Origin: Poecilobothrus nobilitatus
Taxonomy: Eukaryota > Arthropoda > Insecta > Diptera > Dolichopodidae
Direction: 5' to 3'
Length of the DNA stretch: 64,000 nt
Assembly (NCBI GenBank): GCA_947095535.1
Contig: OX352772.1
Location: 147,116,177 to 147,180,176 of the forward strand
Below the pieces are notes generated by a model. The model ran no database searches, was not told the origin of the DNA, and saw nothing but the letters and a program-made list of their open reading frames with translations. The translations under genes and the position numbers were made by a program. Shown piece after piece: positions 22,785-34,640 of this stretch. Within the stretch, counting starts at the first letter, position 1, and every line of letters begins with the position of its first letter.

Positions 22785-24523
22785 TTAAAACAACATAAGA
22801 ATGCATCTTTTTTTGTTCTACATTCTTACATATAAATAAAATCTAAAAATACTAATAATTTTTTCTTTCCTCTTCTTTAAATATTTCATCAGAACAAAAA
22901 AGAAAAGAAAAAAATTCATCTCAAAATATCAATTTGGTCAAGGTTGATTCAGATTTAAAAACCAGCTTTGCACTTTTTTCTTTTAATTTTAAAAATTCGC
23001 ATGGGTACACTTAATTTGTTCAAATTTTTCTCTTTACATTTTATAAAAACGCATTTTCCTTACCATTTCCATTCACGCCTATTACTTAAACCACATGTTA
23101 GATATTTTTGATTTCCTGTTTGTTTTCTTTTTATTCATATTTTTGTCAACATTCTTACATAACAATAAAATCTTATACGGTGATACTAAGAATTTTTTTC
23201 TTTCCTCTTCTTTAAATACTTCATAGAAAAAAAGATAACAAGAAGAAATAAAAGCATCTCAAAATTGCATCAATTTTGTCAAAGTTGAATCTTTATGTAA
23301 CATTTAAAAAGCAGTTTGCACTTTTTTTTTTTAATTTTTTTAAAATTAGTTTTAAAATTTTAAAGAAACGTAGTTACACATCTTTTTGTTCTGTTTTCAT
23401 TTTTCTCTTTAAATTTTATAAAGCATTTTTTCTTATTCTTTTCATATACGCCTATTACTTAAGCTAAGTATACATCAACAAGAAGTATACCTGTACCACG
23501 TTAGATATTTTTGATTTCTTGTTGTTTTCTTTTTATTCATATTTTTTTCTTGAACACAGAATAAATCTGTTTTATTTTTATATACTTGTTTTCAAAATAG
23601 GTGACAAATGCAATTAACCTGACTTGAATTTTTTTCTTTTTTTATTCTTTACAGATTATGCAACATACAATGCACTTAAGCAACATGTTAGTCGTTAAGT
23701 ACTTCCACAGCTTTAATTTCCTGGTTGTCTTCTTTTCATTCATATTTTTTTTTGAACATTCTTACAAACAAAAAATATCTTACACGACACACCGACAATA
23801 ATCATTAGTTTTTTTCTTTTATCTTCTTTAAATAGTTAAAGTAGAAAAAAAAAAAAAAAAACAACACAAATAGTTAGGTACATCTAAAAACGCATAATTT
23901 TTTTTCAATGGTTTGATCATTATGTAGACAGAAAAACAGGTTTGCACTTTTTCTTTATGAATTTTAAAGATGCGTTGTACCTTTTAAAATTGTTCTATCT
24001 TGTACGTTTAAACTTTTTTTGTTTTTTTTCTTTTACATTCATTAACCATTTTTTTGTTTCTACTTTTCATATGCGCCTATTACTTAAGCCAAGTATACAT
24101 CAATAAGAAGTAGACCTGTACCACGTTAGATATTTTTGATTTCTTGTTTTTTTTTTTTAACATTCTTACATAACAATTAATTAATGGTTTTTCTTTCCTC
24201 TTCTTTAAATACTTCATAAAAAAAAAACGAAAGAAAAAAACAACAAATAAAAAACAACAAACAACAACATCTTAAAATTTGCAAGCAAAAAAAATTTTTT
24301 CTTACTATTTCCATGTTTATCTCTTACTTAAAACAAGTATACAATCCTTATAAACAACAAGAGTTGTCTGACGGTCGCCGCCGCCTGTCTGACCTACTTT
24401 TATGTCGTTAACCTACTCCTGTCTGACCTAATTACAGTTTGACCTACTTCCGGGTGGCCTTGACCTACTTACGGGTGACCTTGACCTACTGACCTGTCTG
24501 GCCCAAGTGCCTACCTATCTACT
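22785..24523 (-). repeat. Polinton-1 right terminal inverted repeat
   Basis: The segment from about 23150 to 24523 pairs with the left inverted repeat. Further inward, at 22785-23110, an extra diverged unit with the same TTTCCTCTTCTTTAAATA box is present, so the right arm is longer than the left. At its outer end, 24370-24500, there is a cluster of short tandem units of the type TGACCTACTT(A/C)CGGGTG, missing on the left. One frame at 23276-23467 is a chance frame in the repeat. Confidence 0.85.
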
Positions 24524-24529
24524 CCTACC

Positions 24530-25783
24530 TTCAGCTCGCCTGCGCTGTTTGGATTCGGAGAAGTTGAATATCGCCAGGAAAGATTTTGAAATAATGAACC
24601 GGATGGGTGTATGTCGATCGTCTTCTTCCTCGGTTGCCTCAAATCTTCACATGGTCCCCCAAAAGGTGGTCAACGAATGGAGACCATGCGATGATTTCAG
24701 GCAACTTAACGCGATCACCATTTTCGACAAATATCCTCTGCCGAACATACAAGATTTTACCGCAAATTTAAAAGACTGCAAAATATTTTCAAAAATTGAT
24801 TTAGTTCGTGCTTACCACCAAGTTCCAGTGGCAGAAGCCGATGTTTTCAAAACAACCGTAACAACACCTTTTGGACTGTTTCAGTTTAAACGCATACCGT
24901 TTGGGCTTAAAAACGCGGCTCAAACTTTTCAACGTTTTATGTACAGGGTTCTCGCTACTTTAGATTTCGTCTTTATATATCTAGACGATGTTTTGATCGC
25001 CAGCAGATCTGTAGTGGATACCGTTTTTTCATAGATTTTCATTTGCATACCGTTTTTTCTAGATTAAATGAGTTCGGCATTAACGTTAATAAGGATAACT
25101 GAAACTTATGAAAGAACGAGTTGTATTTCCTAGGTCATATTGTGACTCCAAAAAGAATTGTTCCATCATCAGACAAAACTGATGAGATTAAAAGTTTTCG
25201 TTCACCGGATTCGCTCAAGAAATTGCAACGTTTTTTGGGGATGGTAAAATTTTATCATAGATTCCTCCCTAATATCACTAGGTTATATATACTCACTAGG
25301 TTGTTAATTCCATTGTACGATCTGTTAAAGAATTGTAATAACCGAAAAAAGCGTAGCGTAGATGCTTCCGGGGATGCAGTTGGTTCAGTCCTCCAACAAA
25401 AAACTAACAAAGGCTGGGGAAAAATCAATTTTTTTTCACGCCGTCTCAATCCAGCTCAAAAGAAATATTCCACCTTTGACAGAGGACTGATGGCAATTTA
25501 TGTGTCTATAAAGCATTTTCGACATATTGTAGAGGGCAGAAATTTGATCGGTTTTACGGATCATAAGCCCCTCACAACAGTGCTGTCATCCAGTTCAGAA
25601 AAATCACCACGTCAAACTAGGCATTTCGACTTTGTGTCACAATTCACAAACGATATCAGGTATGTTAAAGGTAGTCATAATATAGTTGCTGATACTTTAT
25701 CACGTTCTTTTGTAGACTCAATCGAACAGTCAATCAGTTTTTCTAACTTAAATAAGAAAGAATTGGCTGATGAAGAGCTTTAA
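24530..25783 (+). pseudogene. pol: Reverse transcriptase-RNase H of CsRn1-like Gypsy
   Basis: This continues the pol gene cut at 10980. Motifs seen are LHMVPQK and WRPCDDFRQLN (near 24645-24715), KIDLVRAYHQVPV (24795), FGLKNAAQTFQRF (24900) and the catalytic YLDD (24978-24989). A frameshift around 25030-25120 precedes GHIVTPKRIVPS (25132) and the connection domain. RNase H follows with VDASGDAVGSVLQQ (25360) and the TDHKPL motif (25557). The domain closes at ADTLSRSF. The style of GLFQFKRIPFGL and SKIDLVRAYHQ fits CsRn1/Kabuki elements. Nonfunctional because of the frameshift and upstream stops. Confidence 0.9.
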
Positions 25784-26948
25784 AATATTTTTACCAGAAA
25801 AGGTAAAAGTAAGAAATGACGTTTCATATTAAAAAAGATTTTTAAACCCAAGGAAAATGAAGAAACACTTCCATACGACGTACCATATTTTTTAAGCTTC
25901 ATAATCGTTCACATCCAGGAATGAAAAGTACTAGAAAACTCATTACCTCTAAATACTTCTCGCGTGGGATGAATAAAGATATTGGGTTATGGGCTAAAAC
26001 TTGTATGAATTGCCAAAAGGCCAAGGTCGTTAGACACACAGTCTCACCATTTGGCAAAATTAATCCACTGCAAGGTAGATTTGAACTTAACCAAATGGAC
26101 TTAGTTGGTTCATTACCTCCTTCAAATGGGTACTCTTATCTCTTAACCATCAGAGATAGATTTAGTCACTGGCCAGAAGCAATACCATTGAAAGGTATCT
26201 CCGCAGAAGTAGTGGTAAAAATTTCATTAACATTTGGGTATCTAGATTTGGTGTACCTGCATCTATTACCACGGATCAGGGCACTCAGTTCGAATCCTCT
26301 CTATTCAAAGAAATTTCTCAAGTTCTTGGGATCCATAAAATACGCACAACGATGTACCATCCACAATTTAATGGTTTCGTGGAAGGTTTCCATAGACAGA
26401 TCAAGAATTCCATGAAAAGCAATGAAGATCCTAAAAATTGGTAGAAAATTTTACCATGGATTCTTCTGAGTATTCGAGCAGCAGTCATAGAAGAATTAGA
26501 CCTTTTACCTACTCACCTGCTTTATGGTCAACCTCTACGTTTACCAGGAGCATTAGTCGTATCCGATATCAAACCTAATTTGAATCTAACAAACTCGCTC
26601 GCTAAGGAATTGCAAAATAATATTAGAAAAATCAAACCCAGAACCAACAAGATTAGGAAACAAAACAATATATTTGTACCGAAAGAATTTTAAGATTGTA
26701 CACATGTTTTTATGCGTCAAGAAGTAAATAAAGGAAATTTAAGCACACCATATGTTGGGCCATACCAAGTCCTTTCAAAAACCGATAAATTTTTTAAAAT
26801 TTTAATAGATAACAAACCCCAAATAATTTGAATAGATCGACTAAAACCTTCTCATTTACTTAGTAGTGTATTCACACAGACCAACCATGAATCTAAACAT
26901 TTACGATCCACAAATAGCAACACCAAAAAAGTCAGAATAGTGATATGA
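25784..26948 (+). pseudogene. pol: Integrase of CsRn1-like Gypsy
   Basis: A zinc-finger-containing N-terminus with CMNCQKAK (26005) leads to the catalytic core. The first Asp is in FELNQMDLVG (26089). A frameshift near 26240 moves the rest to another frame, where TTDQGTQFES (26270) and GFVEGFHRQIK (26375) give the second Asp and the Glu. Stops at 26441-26443, 26690-26692 and 26829-26831 break the C-terminal part, which ends at the TGA 26946-26948. No chromodomain is visible. The gene order and end fit the same element as the reverse transcriptase. Confidence 0.85.
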
Positions 26949-27370
26949 TATCTATTTAGCAATAAAAGGTTTAAAAGATATTTCTCAAATTATAAGATGT
27001 TGTATCAAAATTTTAATTTTCGTAAAACACATGTATAAAGTATGTTGATAAACCAAATTTTGCTATTAGTTAAAAATTTTTTTTTGTATGAGTAATATAA
27101 CATTACTATTAGTTATTAAATTTTTTTTTTTTAATATAAAATAAAATGAACTATTTACTATTAATTAATTTTCGTTAAAATAAGATACAATTTTTTTTTT
27201 AATATAAAATAATTTGAATTCAAATTACTTTTATTTACTTAGATTAAGATTAAATGAAAAAACCAAAAATTTTTTATTTTCTATTAATTATTCTATTAAT
27301 TATCTTAAATGAAAATGTATATACATTTTCCTTTTGTATATACATTTTCCTTTTAGGGGGGGGGGAGTAT
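26949..27370 (+). other. 3' untranslated part and polypurine tract of Gypsy
   Basis: AT-rich noncoding sequence ending in a polypurine tract, AGGGGGGGGGGAG (27355-27367), immediately before the 3' LTR. A 21-bp phrase TATACATTTTCCTTTTG occurs twice just upstream (27319 and 27337). Confidence 0.7.
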
Positions 27371-27514
27371 TGTAGCCACCTCATATTCATAATGTGTATC
27401 GTCACTGATAAACATTGTAGCCACCTCATATTCATAATGTGTTAAATTAATATTAAATAAAATTAGCATTGGTCAATAAAATAAAATTAAATTAACACAT
27501 ATTTTAATGTTATA
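27371..27514 (+). repeat. 3' LTR of CsRn1-like element, internally deleted
   Basis: Starts with the two 45-bp units seen in the 5' LTR, then jumps straight to the last 70 bases of the LTR (TTAAATTAATATTAAATAAA... to GTTATA). About 205 bases present in the 5' LTR are missing. TSD ATCAT follows at 27515-27519. Confidence 0.85.
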
Positions 27515-27519
27515 ATCAT

Positions 27520-29539
27520 TTACTTTTGTCTATTTTTTTTAAATTAATAAATTGTACAATGTACTTTACAATATACATAACTCTATAGTCTCATACACAT
27601 AATAATAATGTAAACAGTAAAATGTAAATCACTCACACTGTATAGAAAGTTTTTAGCCAGTTATTTTATTACTCTTTATATTTTGTTTTTGCAAAAATTT
27701 TCTATGACAACTAATTTTGGCATAATGAAATTTTGCAAAATTTTCATATTAATTAATTCTTTTTTATTGTAATTATAAATATTTACAATAAATGTTGGGT
27801 CCTTTTCCTTGCATAGGTGGTTCATCTTTATATAAAATTTTTTCTTCCTAAGGGAATCTTCCAAAGACACCAAGAATTCCCCCGTGGTAGTGTCAGATTC
27901 TTACTGACTAGACCCACCTCCCCCTTTAGCCAAATAATAGGAAGAGACCTTTACTTGCCAACGCAGTATATTGGCTAGGGAGTAGGGATAGAAAAGGATA
28001 GGAAATGGATACGGAAACATTGAATTGGGAGTGGGACTGTAAGAAAACAATGAATCCGCCTATTATTATTACAATTTGGCTTTTTGGTGGATAATGGAGT
28101 CTTCCGCCCATATGTAATAATGCCCTGGGTCAGCACCCCACCGCAACTCCACTCTCTTTCACTCTATTAACTCGACTTTATTTTAAAGTATGACCCATGA
28201 TTATTGATTGTATTTTTATTTTACTACTATGAGGTGTGAACTAAGTTTTAAGATGTTTTTGTAAGATTATTTTTTAATGGTGCAGATTGCTACACGAAAC
28301 GTATTTTGTGCTTTTATTATTATTATTTATGATTTATTTTGTTAGATTATTTAGTTTGGTTTAACTATTCTTATTTTTAATATTATTTTTATTTATTAAA
28401 ATTATATTTATTCGGTTAGAAAGTTTTTGTTTGATGGATTTGGGTTTTTTTATATTAACCGTTTAATTTATTAGGTTGGTTTATTATTTTTAACTAATTT
28501 AATTGTTTTATTTAATTACTTAAGCTAAACAAATTTTTTTTTATTAATCTAATAATTAAAGTTTTAGCTCTAAATCAAAATAAAAACTAGGATTGTGCTT
28601 TCTTTTTTGTAATTCGACATTATTTAAACCAAATGAAGTACATATTATACACATACATTACATAGTTTTCATTAATTTTTATCAAATAAAAGTAATTATT
28701 ATATGAAATAAATGTAATTATTATATGTAACGCAAATAAATTATTAAGGTAATTAAATTTAAATTATTTATTATATTAAATGTAAAAAAATAGAAGAGAA
28801 AAAAACTGTAAATAACATGTACTAAACTTTTTAACTTCGTACCGCGTAAATATCAAATATGTTAATAGACCAAAGTGTCAATATGTTTCCATTGTCATAA
28901 ATTATTATATTATTAAGATTTAAACTTATATCTATCAATGATAAAATATATATATATTTTTTTACTTCATAATCTTCAACTTATATCTAGTCTTCAAATT
29001 TCTTCTTAATCAAATAATATATCTATGTTACATCTTTTGTATACTTTGTGTTCTTAAACTTTTATCTAATATTTAAAATAATTTTTCCTTCTTTTTCTTA
29101 TTGTAATCTTTATAATTCCATATTTGTAATTCATAATCCTAATTATCTTTATATTTATATAAAAATTTTTTTGTAGAACCTAAATTAAAATTTAATGATT
29201 CATTCATTTGATATTTTTATTTCTTTTGATTTTTTATTTGTAATGTTCAAACTGGAGTATTTCTAAATTTATTTTTTATTTAGATTTTTTATTATATTTT
29301 AGATTCGTTTTTATTTATTATGTGTTTTTTATTGTGTTATTATGCTTAGAGTGTTGTTTTTATAAGTTGTGTTTATTATTTTTAATTTTAGTTTGTTTTT
29401 TATTAGATTTATTTTGTATTTTAGTTTATTTCTTATTGTTATTTTTTATTTTAGTTTTCGGAGTTGTTAGCTTTTCATCTCATAGAACTAGGATTAAAAA
29501 ATTTAATAGTTTCATCTTATGATTATAACAGTCAGTTAA
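27520..29539. other. Two kilobases without a recognised gene
   Basis: Very AT-rich. A more GC-rich island at 27880-28150 (phrases such as CCCACCTCCCCCTTTAGCC) stands out and may be the noncoding tail or head of an old transposon, but I cannot place it. Short frames here have no recognisable motif. Confidence 0.5.
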
Positions 29540-31345
29540 CCATTCCTGAGTTACACTTTTACATTTTTCTCCGTAAATATTTCTGATGGAGCTGTTAACA
29601 CTTCATCCTCTTTTTTTAATGCACAATTGCATTTATCGTAATTTAGTTTAGGTAAGATTTTAAATGCTACATATCCAATAAAGTATCTCATTGAATTCAA
29701 ATCTATCGGAAGATGTTTGGATGCTTGAAATGTATCTTCTTGAAAAAATTTCGCATATGCATCGCTTTGAAAGTCTATATCTACTGATTCATTATATATT
29801 TCTATTTCTGTGTGAAAATGTGATGTGTCAGATTCCATATTTAGCATTAGCATACTGTCCACATCATTTTCACAGTTACTAATAGAGCTTGATTGCGCTA
29901 TATTTAATGACATTATTCGAGTTATTATTCCATTGAATTCAGTTAAAGTAGGATTTTTATTATTACCCCCCTTTTGTCTTACAATAGAAAACAAATTTTC
30001 AAGTGCATCTTGGTTACGACGTTTAGTCATCAAAAAAAAATATTTCAGATTCATTTTTGAAAATATCTTCCGATAGTTCCAGTATAGTGTTCAACGAAAT
30101 TTGCATTCCTTACAATAAATACACCCTTTTCTTTTTAACTAATTCGATATTTTCTAAATAGTTCTTGAAATCTTTTAAAAATGTTAAAGATTGGCTATTT
30201 AATTGAATAGCAGAACGATACGGATTATCGGAATACAATGCATCACTATTCATACAATCAAAAAATTTATCAAACATTAGTATACAATTTGCTGTTGACA
30301 TTGCAATTTCATTCCCGGTCTTAAAGCTAGATGTTTCAACTATTGTTTTAATAGCAGCACTAACAGTTCTGCTAAAAATTTGTGTAACCAGTCTTACTCT
30401 AATTTTTTCAAACATCTTTGTTTTTCCATTTAATTGATACTCCCATAATTCTTTAATAATGTTAAAACTGTCAATCCCATCAGGGGTTCTCAGATCAGAA
30501 TCTAATAAGCAATTTCTAAGAGATTTTATTAAGTGTGGAGCATAAAAACCATAACATGTTTTCCATGATTTTTACTGCTGGAAAAATCATCATTTTCAAA
30601 CCCATCTATTAAATCTAATTTTTCGTTATATCTGAATTCTTTCCGAATAGCTATTTCGTCAAATATCAGAACTACGTTTTTTTTGTCAACTTCTTTTAAG
30701 GAATCATATTTTTTTTAATTCCTCAAAAGCACTATTTTTAAAGCCAGTTGAAGCGATTTTATTGGACTGCATCTATGTAGATCGGCTTTTTAATTTTTTG
30801 CATTAATTTTATTTTGGCTAAAAGTGCAGTGTTCTTTTTTAAAGCAAAATTTTATTGTTTCATGTAGTAATCTCTAGCTTTTACATAGTTTTCACAATTG
30901 TTGCAGGCAGAGTCTATAAAATCTTCACAGCTACTTAAATGTTTTTTTTCAGGTGGGCAAATATTTAAAAAATTAATGTTTTCAGTACTTTCTTCTAAGT
31001 ACGTTCCTAATTTTACAGAGGTATAGCATCGGATTTCAATTTATTCTTTCCTACATATAAATGAATGTGGCATGTTTGAATACTGTCTTCATTAAAATAA
31101 GTGTTACAAAAATAAAGTGGCTTAACTTACTGATATCACCCGGATTAAAATGGTTATTAAAAATAAAAAGTTTTTTTCCAACTACGAGCTCGCAATTTGA
31201 AATACCACAATTTTCGCGCCAAATTTGACCTATTATGGAATCTTGTGGAGGAAATTTAAAAAGTCTGAGTCCTAGTAGAAATTTTGGGGTTTTTTAATAT
31301 TAATATTATTTTCACAATTCATTTTAATTTATTTTAATTGAATAA
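29540..31345 (-). pseudogene. P-element superfamily transposase with THAP-like N-terminus
   Basis: Read on the minus strand. Near 31290-31140 a frame gives RLFKFPPQDSIIGQIW and NCG followed by FNNHFNPGD, which is the order of a THAP zinc finger, the DNA-binding domain of P transposase. Near 30690-30600 comes VVLIFDEIAIRKEF with a YNEKLDLIDGFE segment, the first acidic part of the RNase H-like catalytic domain. At 30415-30110 lies a segment with KIRVRLVTQIFSRTVSAAI. At 30054-29551 comes the highly typical NQDALENLFSIVRQKGG C-terminal block. Frameshifts and a deletion (about 30540-30590) break it. Terminal repeats were not identified. Confidence 0.82.
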
Positions 31346-31719
31346 CTAAATCTGAAATGTTCACACTACACGATTTTCACAAACTTTACTCATAACTTTA
31401 AAACATTTACAATTTTCGCATTAAAAATGCACTTCCAAAATTTTTCAAATAACGCATTTCTATTTATTCTTACATGTATGTATGTGTTTTACAGAGTCAT
31501 GTCAAGTCAAATAATAAAAAATATTAATAAAAAGAAACAAAACAAATTCGTTCACTATTCCTAAATCAATTTCTATTGATTCTAATTCTAATTTCTACTT
31601 CTAAAAGAATTCTATTATAATTTAGCTCTATACGAAACGAATACAATATTATCTATATACACATACATATCTCTATATATTGTTCTTTGTATTGTGTCAC
31701 TAACCAGTAATCAAACCAT
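31346..31719. other. AT-rich spacer
   Basis: No gene. Contains a short run of TTCTAATTCTAATTTC repeats near 31575-31600. Confidence 0.5.
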
Positions 31720-33000
31720 CAACCAATAATAAAAAAAATACAAAAAGTAAAATAAAAAATTTTAAAGAGAATAAGAGAATGCTTTTTAGCACATTTCCAA
31801 AAAAATTTTGAAAAAATGTGCTTATTAGTTTCACTCTGTGCGTCCGTCCGTCTGTTTACAACTTCTACACCGTTAAAGATAGAGAAAAAAAATTTTAACC
31901 ATGAGTAGGTGTCATAAAAAAAATAATTTTGTGGAACAACTTTTTCATGTAGCCCCACCCATTACGGAGCTACCGCCCCTCAAACTTTGAAAAAGCCCTA
32001 GTTTTAAATGCATATATCTTATGTTCTGCTTAAGATTTTTTCAATCTGAAAACGCCATTCGACAGGTATTTTTTTTAAATTTGTAAATTAATATCAAAAT
32101 TATACAATTTTTTTAAATTTAGTATTTAAATTTACCGTTATGTGAAAAGCAAATTTTGCATGATTTTTCTACTTTCATAACTCCGGCACGCTTCTAGATA
32201 AAGGCTTGAAATTTTGAGGCAAGAAAGAACTTTTAGAATTAGTATAAGTTTGCTCAGAAAATTTTTTTGGACCACCCCCTGTTTATGAGCTATTAGGGCT
32301 TAAAAATTAAAAATTTGCTATTTTTAAACACCTGTAACTTAGGAACCTGTACACATTTTACTTCTGCAAGATATAAAAATTAAAGCTACAGTAATATATA
32401 TTTACGTGTGTTAAAAGTTTATTTTAGTTGTAGAGAGTTCCAAAGTTGCAGCTCTTCAAAATTTTGAAAAAGCCCCATTTTCAGATGTATATATCTCAGG
32501 CTCTGCGTAATAGTTTTGCAATCTAAAACCGCCAGAAGATCGAAAATTTTATTATCTATATAAAACAGTATCAAAATTATGTAATATTTTGTAATTTACT
32601 ATTTAAATTTACCGTTATCTGAAAACCACATTTTGCATGAAATTTCTTTTTTCATAACTCCGGCACGCCTTTAGATAGGAACCTGAAATTTTGAGACAAG
32701 AAAAAACTTTTAGAATTAGTATAAGTTTCCTCAGAAAATTTTTTGGCCTCCTCTTTAAGAGTTATTACGCCTCAAAAATTGAAAATTTGCTATTTTTAGA
32801 CACCTGTAACTTAGGCACCTGTAAAAATTTTTCTTCGGCAAGACATGAAAATTAAAGGTTCAATAATATATTTTTACGTGTGTTAACGGCTTTCCTTAGT
32901 TATATAAGATTCCGGACTTACGGCCTCTCAAAATTTCAAAAATGTCCTATTTTCACATTTTTTCTTATTACATGAAATTTTCAAATTTTTGTGCAAGTCA
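31720..33000 (+). mobile_element. INE-like repeat, family 2, copy B, with 478-bp tandem unit
   Basis: GCGTCCGTCCGTCTG (31838) marks the conserved INE core. From about 31985 a unit starting TTTGAAAAAGCCC recurs at about 32463 and again, degenerate, near 32935, so the period is about 478 bp. Both full units contain CATAACTCCGGCACGC (32177 and 32654) and the GAACCTGTA/GCACCTGTA phrase. Noncoding. Confidence 0.72.
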
Positions 33001-33949
33001 CACTTCTAAACAGTTTTTATTGAGTTTTGGATTCTCTATGGATATTCTATCATCTATGTATACAAATGCACTATATACAAATACACTCTAGCATTAAAAA
33101 AAAAACAAAGATCTTATTGATAAACATTCCCAATCTCTATATCAGTTGTATAATTAAAAATAAAAACATGTACCTATATGTATATTGTAAGTATATAGTA
33201 TACTTATCCGCAAAGCAAAGCAAAATAAAACAAGCAAAGCAAAGTAAAACAAATACATGTGGATGTATGTATATTGGAATTATTTATTTAGAAAACTTTT
33301 TTTTTTTTGAAAGCTAAATTGAAATATTGAATATTAACAAAGATATAATATTCAAAAAATGAGTTAAAAAGACAATTTTTTTTTTTTATGAGCTTAAAAT
33401 GAATTTTGCTCAATTTATAAGCAATAACAAATTGAGAAATAATTTTTGAGTGGATGTGAGATACAAAAAATTGACTAAAAAATTTTGTACTGGATGAATA
33501 CTCTATGTATATAGTTTCTTTATGGTTAAACCTATATTTGAATCAAAATGGATTCAAAACTTGCTAGACATATGACTTTTGACAATTTAAAATTTCATAT
33601 GGCGGTAATAAAAAAAATGGCGCTATTTTTCACGTTGGGTGTAAGTACTTTGGCTATTCTAAAATTTTTGACAAAAAAAAAAATTTGTTCTAAGTCAACC
33701 ACACTTTTGCAGGATGGATGTTGAAACGTTTAATTTTATATTATTAAAAATTAAAGCAAGAATTGAAAAATAAAATACCAACATGAGAACAGCTGTCACA
33801 ACAAAAACAAGATTAGCATTTATTCTTAGATTTGAAATTCGTCAATTTTTTATAAATAATATTCTTTTTTAAGATTACTAATTGCAATTAGATTTGACAT
33901 TTTGCTAGGGGTAAAACCTTTCAAAACTGAAGTTACATTTGCGGGTCTT
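33001..33949. other. Noncoding spacer with CAAAG repeats
   Basis: A CAAAGCAAAG-type simple repeat lies at 33213-33252. I see no gene. The end of this interval may hold the 5' flank of the Harbinger relic. Confidence 0.5.
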
Positions 33950-34640
33950 GGTACCAACTATATCTAAATTGCTCAAATGAAGTCAGTAGAGCAATTTATA
34001 TTACTATGAAGAAGGAGTTTTGAAACTGTCCCAATAAACCCAGTGGAATTTCCCACTTTGTTTAGGCGCATTTGTTAATATCAAAGTACAAAAAACTTTT
34101 GCTTTTTTATACATATTTTTATTTTCAGATGGTAAACACATTGCATTTAGATCTAAGAAAGAAGCATTATTAGCTTTGATCGACGCAAAATAATAAACTT
34201 TTTTATGTCAATAAGATGCAACTGATTTGGAATTTTACAAAAAAGCTATTTTAAAAAATGATTTGAATCTTTCAAAAAGCGATATTTTACCAAGAACAAA
34301 TAAAGTAGTACTATTTGTACTGATAGCGGATAACATTCACATTAACCCCAAGAGTTATGAAACCACTTAAAGGCAACCCAATTTATGTGAAGAAGAAAAA
34401 ATATATAATTAAAGATTAAGCCAAGCGAAAAGAGTGGTTGAAAACGCATTTGAAATCTTCCCCAATAGATTTAGAGTTTTACAAACTGAGATTAATTTAT
34501 ATGTAGAAAAAGTGAAACAAATTGGTTCAACTTGCTGAGTTCTCCAGAATTTGTTATGTGAAAATAATAAAAGCATTTCCAAAGCTTTGGATTTGAAATC
34601 CTAAATTCATCACCATTAACAAACCTTCAAACTAATTCAC
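33950..34640 (+). pseudogene. PIF/Harbinger transposase remnant
   Basis: One frame gives WNFPLCLGAF ending at 34074, then a likely intron with acceptor TTTTCAG (34122-34129), then GKHIAFRS at 34131. This matches the conserved WNFPNCLGAxDGKHI block of Harbinger DDE transposases. A deletion joins this to LLALIDA (34170). Further on LIADNIHINPK (34322) corresponds to the second acidic block and SQAKRVVENAFEIFPNRFRVL (34420-34485) to the last. Stops and frameshifts abound. Partner Myb-like gene not seen. Confidence 0.72.

Larger units (their letters stand above)
10981..24523 (+). mobile_element. Polinton/Maverick element, complete ends (Polinton-1)
   Basis: 13,543 bp. Right terminus read inward is AGTAGATAGGTAGGC and left is ATTAGATAGGTAGGC, so the canonical AGT start has one substitution on the left. 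A perfect 6-bp TSD flanks it. It carries protein-primed DNA polymerase B, chromodomain integrase, a minus-strand fragment of the packaging ATPase, and two open orphan genes. I found no capsid or adenovirus-like protease gene; these may have been lost or replaced by the HINE and INE insertions in its right half. The polymerase and integrase are broken, so this copy cannot act alone. Confidence 0.92.
5242..27514 (+). mobile_element. CsRn1-clade Ty3/Gypsy retrotransposon with nested insertions
   Basis: The ends are LTRs at 5242-5587 and 27371-27514, flanked by the direct repeat ATCAT (5237-5241 and 27515-27519). The primer site TGGTGACCCCGAC (5589-5601) matches the 3' end of insect tRNA-Trp, the primer used by the CsRn1/Kabuki clade. 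Gag with a CHCC finger, DTGA protease, YLDD reverse transcriptase, RNase H and integrase follow in that order. Without the Polinton and the HINE in its leader, the element would be about 6.5 kb, a normal Gypsy size. All coding parts carry stops or frameshifts, so it is a dead copy. Clade assignment is from established motifs, not from a search. Confidence 0.88.

Noticed and set aside
23276..23467. Frame of 63 codons inside the right Polinton inverted repeat.
   Set aside because: Lies in TIR sequence whose left counterpart is not open in the same frame.
27880..28150. GC-richer island, considered as a host exon or tRNA gene.
   Set aside because: No cloverleaf boxes A and B in proper spacing, and the frames lack recognisable protein features.
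29322..29522. Plus-strand frame of 66 codons, almost wholly Leu/Phe/Cys.
   Set aside because: Arises from poly-T-rich DNA. No neighbours or motifs support a membrane peptide.
33027..33317. Frame of 96 codons with CAAAG-derived residues.
   Set aside because: Built over simple repeats; no motif, and base composition like the surrounding spacer.
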